The notes under the pieces are model-generated. The model was not told the DNA's origin, searched no databases, and saw only the letters and a list, made by a program, of their open reading frames with translations. Of a stretch of DNA of 64,000 nt, positions 56,945 through 64,000 are shown piece after piece (the stretch's first letter is position 1; each line of letters begins with the position of its first letter). The position numbers and the translations under genes were made by a program. Source of the DNA: Pagrus major (Eukaryota > Chordata > Actinopteri > Spariformes > Sparidae); NCBI RefSeq assembly GCF_040436345.1, contig NC_133224.1, forward strand, positions 13,167,703 through 13,231,702, written 5' to 3'.

Positions 56945-57360
56945 TTAGGTGTGGAGAGGCTGTGTTTGGTACAGCACCAGTAAGGGTTCACTCAGAGAGC
57001 CTCTGTTCAGACAGTACAGACTCTGTGTCAGGGCCTCATGAAGGACCAGACTCCCACTCTCGTCTGTGTAACGCAGCTGAAAGCCCACAACCTCCAGAGG
57101 CCTCAGAGCCAGAACAGCTGAAACATCAAACACATCATATCCAGACAAGGGACGCTGGTCCAGGGTCAACAACCTCTCCTCCAGGGCAGGACTTTCCTTC
57201 AGAGCTCCCTGTGAAGCTGTGACGCTGTGCAGGGTGACCGTCACACTGATGGGCTGGGGGTGGAGGGTTTTCCTGAACAGCACCAGCTCTGCACCCAGCA
57301 TGGAGGGGTTCAGGCTGCTCACGTTGAACCAGATCCATCCTGGAGGAGCGTCATGTGGAC
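56945..57360 (-). CDS. TGF-beta-like gene, second coding exon
   Basis: Begins in phase 1 after TATCACTCAG. Encodes GPHDAPPGWIWFNVSSLNPS through SEPLLVLYQTQPLHT and stops at TAA. The frame is open for 138 codons with no disruption. Confidence 0.6.
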
Positions 57361-58490
57361 CTGAGTGATACATTGATTTTCAAACATGCAATAAAGTTTG
57401 ACATTTTTAAATGAATTTTTCACAACAGTTGTCTTCAGAGTCTTCACCAACTCTGCAGTTCCCTCAACACTAGCTCTTCAGTCTCTTTTAGCTCTTTGTT
57501 TTGGTTGTGTGACCCACAGCTTCACAGTTTTGGTTCACTCACACTGCTCTCATCAACCTTTTCTCCCAGCAGCAGCAGGCTGCACATTTCAGTGAAAAAG
57601 GTCAACCTGCTCTACACTTTGTAGCTATTTTTGTCTGAGCAGATATTCTTTCCAAAGATGGTGGAGACCAAAACAGAGCTAAAAAAGGAGAGTGATTATC
57701 AGACCAACATTCATTAGGTGGATAATAGCATGAGTTCAAATGAGTACTTCTGTTCTTCCGTTTCTGCTGGATGTGAGTGTGCTTGCTAACAGGTAAGCCA
57801 CATCAACTTTATATGATAGTAATATGTCAGTTGTGTTTACAGCTTGTTCTACTGCCCCCAAGTGGCCAAAAAATGCAGCTTTAAGGCAGTTGTTTTATAG
57901 TTTACTGTTTATTTGTATACAGTTTTGAGTATTACATTTGGACACTGTTGCCATATTTGGTACGTTATAAGCATGTTACACATCTGGCCAAAACCCAAAA
58001 CATGATGTCACAGCAATGCAAGGATGTCATCGCTGCAACACTGTTTAGGCTAACTACCCACTTCTTTTATTGTTTTATTGCAATCAACATGATTAGATAG
58101 GTTTTAATAAAACTATTGAAAATTGTGCAATAATTGAAAAACAGTAGTAAAATGAAGATGATTCCCGCTTTAACACAAGATGGTCAGTCAGTTCAAATCC
58201 TTACCAACAACACTCCGATAACTCTGCACCAGTGTTCCATCTGAACTTCCAAAGTCTTGAGCCTCCAGTGCATCCAAGCGCTGATAGATCCTCTTCATGT
58301 AGGGATGGGGCTTAGCCTGATGGCTCGCAGACACTTTATCTATATGTAGCATTTCCAGAATGGCTTTGTTGTGTTCCTGGTTGTCCTCTGCATCTCTGCG
58401 CTGATCCATCAGCAGCAAGCCTGTGACGGAGCACAGCAGGAGGAAGACCAACGTCACATCAAAAACTCCCAGACAGACTCCTCGGACCAT
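56945..58490 (-). CDS. TGF-beta/BMP/GDF-like precursor, signal peptide plus propeptide only
   Basis: Two minus-strand exons, 58205-58490 and 56945-57360, join G|GT in frame across a canonical donor (GTAAGG) and acceptor (TCACTCAG): 702 nt, 233 residues and TAA. Residues 1-28 are hydrophobic (VTLVFLLLCSVTGLLL), a plausible signal peptide. Residues 43-70 (AILEMLHIDKV...PHPYMKRIYQRL) match the first propeptide helix of BMP/GDF precursors. Then GTLVQSYRSVVG, WIWFNVSSL, MLGAELVLFRK and LLVLYQ follow in the order of the propeptide arm strands. Normally such a frame runs on to an RXXR cleavage site and a cysteine-knot of about 110 residues; here it stops 11 bases past the last propeptide strand and none is seen downstream. 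The orthologue is not identified. It could be a truncated relic, a propeptide-only gene or one with a remote last exon. Confidence 0.55.
57640..57890. repeat. Possible fish MITE inside the TGF-beta-like intron
   Basis: Contains TGTTCTACTGCCCCCAAGTG and GCCAAAAAATGCAGCTTTAA, phrases common in fish MITEs. Ends not defined. Confidence 0.4.
58205..58490 (-). CDS. TGF-beta-like gene, first coding exon
   Basis: 95 codons and one base from ATG 58490 to donor GTAAGG. Encodes the signal peptide and the amphipathic HNKAILEMLHIDKV helix with PHPYMKRIYQRLD. Confidence 0.6.
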
Positions 58491-58570
58491 TCTGATTATA
58501 TTTATTTAATTATGGGAAATATCCTATATATGTACCTCTTCTTCTATTAATGTGCTGCTGAATCTTCCAC

Positions 58571-58795
58571 CTGGCAGCTGCTGTAACAGTCTGTGTGCTA
58601 ATGGGGATGCAAGAACCACAGGGGCTGTCAGGACTTAGTGAAGCAGTACCATTCTGAAGCTGAGGAATGTTACTTCCTTTTGACAAACACTCTACCATGG
58701 ACTGTAATGAGCCACAGTCCTGCACTGCTCTCAACAAGCAGCCACAGGGCTGAAGCACTGACTGGAAAGACTCCACTGTGACTTGAACTGCTTTA
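58571..58795 (-). CDS. Possible additional upstream exon of the TGF-beta-like locus, unrecognised
   Basis: About 75 open codons on the minus strand follow a strong polypyrimidine acceptor (TTTTTTTCTCTTAAAG). They contain QPCGCLLRAVQDCGSLQSMV and PDSPCGSCIPISTQTVTAAA, with paired cysteines. A donor (CCAG|GTGGAA) at 58571 and an acceptor (TAATCAG) ahead of 58491 would define a 79-bp intron. This would join in frame as AAAR|MVRGVCLG, turning the presumed signal peptide into an internal membrane segment. The alternative is chance openness in a 5' UTR. No family recognised. Confidence 0.3.
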
Positions 58796-58799
58796 AGAG

Positions 58800-59285
58800 A
58801 AAAAAAAAAAAAGAGTTGAGAATAAAGTTTAAATATTTTGAAATGTTTTGATATTTTAAGAAAAATAGATAAAGTGTTATAATAATTGTAATTTTACAGA
58901 AAAAAATGGGTATTATTTTTATGGTAAATAATAATATTAGAAGTTAAAGTGTGCAAAGGGGGTGGACCAAATGCAGGAGACAGCTGGCAGGCGGATCAAT
59001 GGTGGACGTTGTATTCAGAATCAACAGCAGGAACAGGTTAACAGAATATACTGACTGAGCTAATGACTGGACTTTAATACAAGCTTAACTAACAAGGGGA
59101 CGAGGTGCAGGAGAATGAGTAAAGGAAACCGGAGCCCTTGAGTTTTTTTTTAAAGCAATGGCAGATCTAAGAACCTCTGAATAGTCCCCGACGTTAGCTG
59201 TAAATACTACAGCCCAGTAAATCAATCAATCAGTAAATCATGTACTAACTACGAACAACCAAACATCGTACGTCTGTCTCTTTGT
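58800..59285. other. Spacer upstream of the TGF-beta-like locus
   Basis: AT-rich, with a 14-base A run at its start (which forms the acceptor tract of the possible exon) and no recognised gene. Confidence 0.5.
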
Positions 59286-59289
59286 GTTC

Positions 59290-60085
59290 ATGCATGTGTC
59301 TCAGATGTGGTAGTATGCAGTACGGGGGCCCCTCAGGGTACGCTGCTCTCTCCTTTCCTTTTCACCCTCTACACATCGGACTTCATGCACAACACCGTGA
59401 ACTGTCACCTCCAAAAGTTCTCTGATGTGTGTCTGAGGGGAACAAACAGGAATATAGGGGGGTCATCAACGACTTTGTTGACTGGTGTGAATGCAACCAC
59501 CTGCATATAAACACCAGTAAAACAAAGGAGATGGTGATCAACCTCCAGAGGAAGACACCACAGATCACACCAGTGAACACCAGGGTTTGGACATAGAGAT
59601 GGTGGCAAAATACAAATACCTGGGTGTTCACCTTAACAACAAACTGGACTGGACTGACAACACGGATGCCATGTACAAGAAGGACCAAAGTTGCCTGGTT
59701 AGGTTAACCAAACTGGTTAGGAGGGCCAGCTCTGTCCTGGACTGTCCGCTGGATTCCATAGAGGTGGTAGGTGAGAGGAGGATGTTAGCCAAGCTGATGG
59801 ACAACACCCCTCACCCCTGCACCAGACTGTGGAAGCCTTGAGCAGCTCTTTCAGCAGCAGACTCTTACACCCACTGTGTAAGGAGTGCTACCGCAGATCA
59901 TTCATCCCAACAGCCATCAGACTGCTTAACTCAAGCACTACCTGAACAATCACTTTCCACTCACTTGTTTGTTTTTTGTATGCATATTTGTCTGACTCTT
60001 TTTCCTGTACTTGTTGCATCTTAAGCTGTTGTAACAAGTGGATTTCCCCATTGTGGGATGAATAAAGTCTATCTAATCTAATCTG
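59290..60085 (+). mobile_element. L2-like LINE with internal deletions, complete 3' tail
   Basis: Plus-strand boxes in order: STGAPQGTLLSPFLFTLYTS, a frameshifted segment with the catalytic box missing, CNHLHINTSKTKEMV, KYKYLGVHLNNKLDWTDNTD, KLVRRASSVLDCPLDSIEVV and RSFIPTAIRLLNSS. Compared with the usual protein, the catalytic YADD box and roughly 50 residues after KKDQS are absent. The tail ends AATAAAGTCTATCTAATCTA, the short repeat tail typical of fish L2-like elements. Inactive. Confidence 0.85.
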
Positions 60086-60300
60086 ATGTAAATTGCCCAT
60101 TTAGAACTTCCTGGAACCATCTGAAATCACGTGACGATCGGCATTTTGATCCTCCATTGTCATGACTCTCTCTACTCAACGGCTCTGGAGGAAACAAGAG
60201 AGCAGGGAAGGAGCTGATAGGCTGGGAAACACAGTGGGAACAGGGTAGGGCTAACGGAAACAGAGCAAGACACCACAAAAAACCCAGAAAACACACACAC

Positions 60301-60331
60301 AAAATAAATAAATAAATAAATAAGTAAATAA
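60301..60331. repeat. (AAAT)n microsatellite
   Basis: AAAT/AAGT units following an ACACACACAC run (60290-60300). Confidence 0.9.
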
Positions 60332-60604
60332 AAGGAGACAGAAATGAAAGGACTAATTTGAAGGACAGTCACAGTAGGGGATAAAGGTCAATCCTTTATT
60401 TTGAAAGAGGATGAGGATATCATTTACTCCCCTCTCAGGAATAAGAAATGTGACACTCTATAGTGAACAGAAGGTCTATTTTTTTCTTCTTTATATTGAA
60501 AAGAATAGATTGTTTTCCATTTAAATGTCTGGAACCATTGATAAAATAATATTTCCACTGAAGAGTTCAGTAATAAAGTTATATTTTAAATGGGCATATG
60601 ATGG

Positions 60605-60638
60605 CCCATCAGACCTGGTGTGTATCAGGTCTGATGGG
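60605..60638. repeat. Perfect 13-bp hairpin
   Basis: CCCATCAGACCTG, an 8-base loop GTGTGTAT, then CAGGTCTGATGGG. No poly-T terminator or known RNA family recognised. Confidence 0.85.
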
Positions 60639-60639
60639 G

Positions 60640-61335
60640 TGCTGTAATTAAACCACTGCTTTCAATGGCTCTTACACCTGTTGGACACTTTAGGAAATGG
60701 GCCTCCATAGGAAGGATCATATCAGGGCAATAAATTAGTGATGTATGCATGAGAGAGTAGTCAGTGCGTTGTGGGTCAGTGTTGTAATTCCTTGTTAATG
60801 CTGCTCCTCCCAGCAGGCCTGCATCACCTCAGTATGTATAAAAACCTGGCTACAGACCTGCATGGAAGAAAATGTTTCATCATAGAAGATGCCTAAAAGT
60901 CTTAATTAATTGTTAATTGTTATAAATAATGTAACCGTGTGCGTGCATGCCAGTGTCCATCACATGCTCTTGTGCGCGTGTACACGCGTCATAGGTAGCT
61001 GAACAAACAGCAGTACAGCCCTGGTCTGCTGAGCTGTATATCTGGGTTTGTTCCACGCTGTAGTCTTGTACATGGATGTCACCCTCAGAGGGAGGATCTG
61101 AGAATCTTACACAAAGGTTGAAATGAAACTGTCATTGCGGTTGAGGGTGTCTCTATCATTTCTGGCTGACTGCTTTCTTGTTTAAATGGGTAGTGTGATT
61201 TCCAGAAAAAGCGTTTGGCACTTTCCACTAACACAAGCAGATGGTTCCATGTGTTTGTAGTGGTCATATTATTTTCCCGGGCTAATACTGACCCCCGCTG
61301 GCTCCCTGCAACATTACAGCCAGTACAGTACATAC
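60640..61335. other. Unassigned sequence between LINE relics
   Basis: No gene, RNA or repeat recognised. A GTGCGCGTGTACACGCGTC stretch near 60972 is a local CpG cluster. Confidence 0.4.
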
Positions 61336-61339
61336 GTAA

Positions 61340-64000
61340 ATATTAAAGAGAGAACAATTTACAATGAGTTCAGGTAAATCAAACAGTAGCACATACGATC
61401 AAATTTAAGTGAAAATAAGGTTACATAGAGGACATCAAGCTAGGATAATGCAAATAAATATATGTACAAAACATATAAGTAAGATACAAATTAAAAGAGA
61501 ACAATAAAGTAAGGGGACAGGTTTCAAGGTAAAAGGTTTCGACATTACTTATACATTTATTACATTTTATGTTATTTACTAACTTAAGTGATTTAAGTAG
61601 TAAGATTGGTTCTAAAAGAAAAACTGAGAATTTGGGAAGCGATCTGGAGAATTTCTGTTTATGAATAAATAATTTTGCATATATTATGCTGACATTGATG
61701 ACATTCTCAATCTTGCTATTATTTGGATTATTATAGTAGATAAAATATCTTTAAGGTTAAGCGAGCAGGCAACGTTAGTGGGTTCAAAAAAATGAGACTC
61801 CATGACTTCTCCAGAATCTTTGGGATATTTCAAAGACCTCCAGCTAAGTTGAAAATATGATTTTGAATGAAATACCAAATTGAATTGGGGTTTTTAAGAC
61901 ATCTTTTTAACCAGCAAACTTTAAAGGTATTAACAGTATCAACAAAATCCAGGAGACTGCCTTCTGCTTTACTACAGGAGAGAATAGTTTTTTTAAGCCT
62001 ATGTGATTTATTTTTCCACATAACATCTAGAAAAATTCGGTAAGCTTCTGATGTTGTCAAATCATTTACAAATAAAGAAAGGGTTAGGAGAGGTGAACTC
62101 TACCATGGATAGATAGATCCCTTTGAAGCCAATTATTAAAGATAGCCTTAGGTTTTTTCATCCTGTTTGAAAAATCTAAATGTTGTCCAGCTATGAGATT
62201 TTTAGTTATAAATATCCCCAAATATTTAACAGAGTCCTTCACTGGGATATTTCCAATTACAGAATCATCACAGCCATGCAGAGATAAAATTTCACAGTTG
62301 GACAGATTCAGTTTGAAGCCAGAAGCATTGGAGAACTGGTTGATGAAGTTAATAGAGTTATCCAGCTGGTTCTTGTCCTTTTAAATTAAGCGTGGTGTCA
62401 TCTGCCAGTTGGGACATTTTTAAATCTCTACCAAAAATTGCTTCGAGAGGCTGAAAAAGAAATGTGTGCTCGACAGTGTCAAAAGCCTTATAAAAGTCCA
62501 AACACAATATAAGTGCCTGGAGTTAACTGCATCTGCATAATCCAGCAAAACTAAGATACGTCTTATATTACAAATGTCGGTTTTTCATAAATCCTGTTTG
62601 AGTTTCAGCAATGATAGAATCAAGCCCTTTCTTTAGCCTGTTTGTACTAAGGCCAAGATCTTGTAATCTATTGTTAAAAGGGTGATGGGGATGCCAGCTA
62701 TCTATTAACAAGGGGTCCTTATCAGGTTTGGGAATAAGGGATATAATGCCTTAATTCATTGTAGTCACCATCTCCCCTTGACTGATGCATTCTTTGTACA
62801 TGTTAATTAAAGGATTTTGAATAAGTTCCCAAAAGTGTATGTAAAATTCAACAGATAAACCATCAATGCCTGACGATTTGCTTTTTTCCACTGAGTAGTT
62901 GTCAGATCAGAATCACATATAAGTTTTAATTCATCATCAACTGAGGGTATGTTATTATGTCATTTTCATTACATTTGGATTCATATAATTTTCCATAGAA
63001 TGCAGTACCAAAATTAGAAATTGCTTTTGGATCCTGAGAAGAAACACCATCAATATTAAGGGCGATTAAAGATTTCCTTTTAAAATTCCTTTTCTCTAGT
63101 ACAAAAAAGTAATTTGAGTTTCTTTCACCTTCTTCCAGCCATTTGGCTCTGGGTCTTATGTAGGTACCAAGGTCAAGATACATTTGATCCAGCTATAACT
63201 GGAGGTCCTTCATTTGAAGCTCTTCTTCTGAAGTTAGGCTTTCTTTAGCAGAAGGTCAAGATTGTGTATACTTCTGTTTCTTGCATCTTTCTTTCTTTCT
63301 TTTAGTTCTTTACTTCTTTTGATAGCAACATATCTGACCTTATATTTAAAGAATTCCCATTATTTCCTATAATTACTGTTTAAGCTATCCTTAAGGATTC
63401 CCTCTGCTAGTCTTTTAATAGAGTCGTTGAAGGCACTGTCATTTAAAAGAGAATTATTAAGTTTCCAATACCCTCACATTGCTGATGTCTTTTGGGTAGC
63501 ACCTAAATTATTTGTTTATGGTCCAATAGTGGAGCATAAAAGTGATTGACCTCATTCACAAATTGAAGGCCATTCAAGTTTGTTCCCGTTCAGCAAATAA
63601 AATGTTCTTTTCTGCGCTGCTTTGTTAATATTCAGAGTTACATTGTTGTTTAATCAGTCTTAAAGTGATGAGGTCACATTAGTGTTTAAGTCACTTTAAC
63701 CAGGATTTTATAAATGTTTTATCTTTATACAATGCTGTCCTAGCCAAATTGTTATCCATTTTCCAAATGAACAAAGCAGACAATGATGGATGATTGGAGT
63801 AAATGAGCAGTGATGTATATATCGTTTAAACACTCTGCGGCCTTAAGAAAAGCTCAATCAACACTTTCATTGTACCAGGTGTAATGTAACTACAAGCACA
63901 GCTGCAGACTTTCAGTCTTGTTTTAAATATTGTTTTAGCCTATACACTGCAACAAGGGAGTCATTTCCTCTGAGAGTGGGAGGACATGTCCTCCTGACTA
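61340..64000 (-). mobile_element. L1-like LINE ORF2 relic, truncated by the window edge
   Basis: Minus-strand translation gives an ordered ORF2: PRAKWLEEGERNSNYFFVLE (about 63150-63090), GIISLIPKPDKDPLLIDSWH (about 62760-62700), a TQTGFMKN-type block (about 62600-62580), LDFYKAFDTVEHTFLF (about 62505-62460), KMSQLADDTTLN (about 62420-62385) and the C-terminal CLKNPNSIWYFIQNHIFN (about 61905-61850). These are the boxes of L1-clade fish LINEs. The segment between FYKAFDTV and LADDTT is collapsed to about 20 residues, removing the RGxxQGxxxSP box, and there are many stops and frameshifts. Dead copy, whose 5' part lies beyond the right edge. Confidence 0.85.

Noticed and set aside
1-64000. Prokaryotic-type features, CRISPR arrays, tRNA or rRNA genes
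   Set aside because: None seen. Direct repeats present are microsatellites or dispersed elements, and no cloverleaf with A/B boxes was recognised by eye.

Overview
This window comes from a teleost fish, probably a percomorph. Two intact multi-exon vertebrate genes sit among intron-rich sequence that is full of fish-type repeats: miniature terminal-inverted-repeat elements, CR1/L2-like, RTE-like and L1-like LINE fragments, a Penelope-like GIY-YIG fragment and microsatellites. No prokaryotic, organellar or viral organisation was seen. The species cannot be fixed from the sequence; the percomorph call rests on repeat families recognised from memory.

Layout, left to right. (1) 1-3.1 kb, minus strand: what looks like the first coding exon of an SLC1-family (excitatory amino-acid) transporter at 2989-3088. 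The sequence to its left is its first intron and carries a LINE relic and a nested inverted-repeat element. (2) 3.2-8.6 kb: repeat-bearing intergenic sequence between two head-to-head promoters. (3) 8.6-38.6 kb, plus strand: a complete rap1gds1 (SmgGDS) gene with 15 coding exons that sum to exactly 607 codons plus stop. All but one intron are phase 1 and each exon is roughly one armadillo repeat. The 147-bp exon 5 matches in position and size the segment missing from the known short isoform. (4) 38.6-49.4 kb: the 3' regions of two convergent genes, with candidate polyadenylation signals about 170 bp apart near 42.8-42.9 kb. (5) 49.4-54.4 kb, minus strand: a complete tspan5 gene with 8 coding exons that sum to exactly 268 codons plus stop, all introns phase 0, with the eight-cysteine large loop of the TspanC8 group. 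The tail-to-tail rap1gds1/tspan5 pair is also the human 4q23 arrangement. (6) 56.9-58.8 kb, minus strand: a two-exon reading frame that resembles a TGF-beta/BMP/GDF precursor (signal peptide plus propeptide). It stops where the cleavage site and cysteine-knot domain should begin, and no such domain is visible in the 2.3 kb between it and tspan5. An additional open exon may lie just upstream. This is the least conventional gene in the window. (7) 59.3-64 kb: LINE relics, an L2-like plus-strand fragment and a long decayed L1-like ORF2 on the minus strand that runs off the right edge.

How the genes relate: Rap1gds1 is a cytosolic armadillo chaperone/exchange factor for prenylated small GTPases. 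Tspan5 is a membrane scaffold that escorts ADAM10. The two are syntenic but not functionally linked as far as the sequence shows. Exon boundaries were set by reading splice signals and matching to the mammalian proteins as I know them. Repeat boundaries are approximate unless inverted termini are cited.
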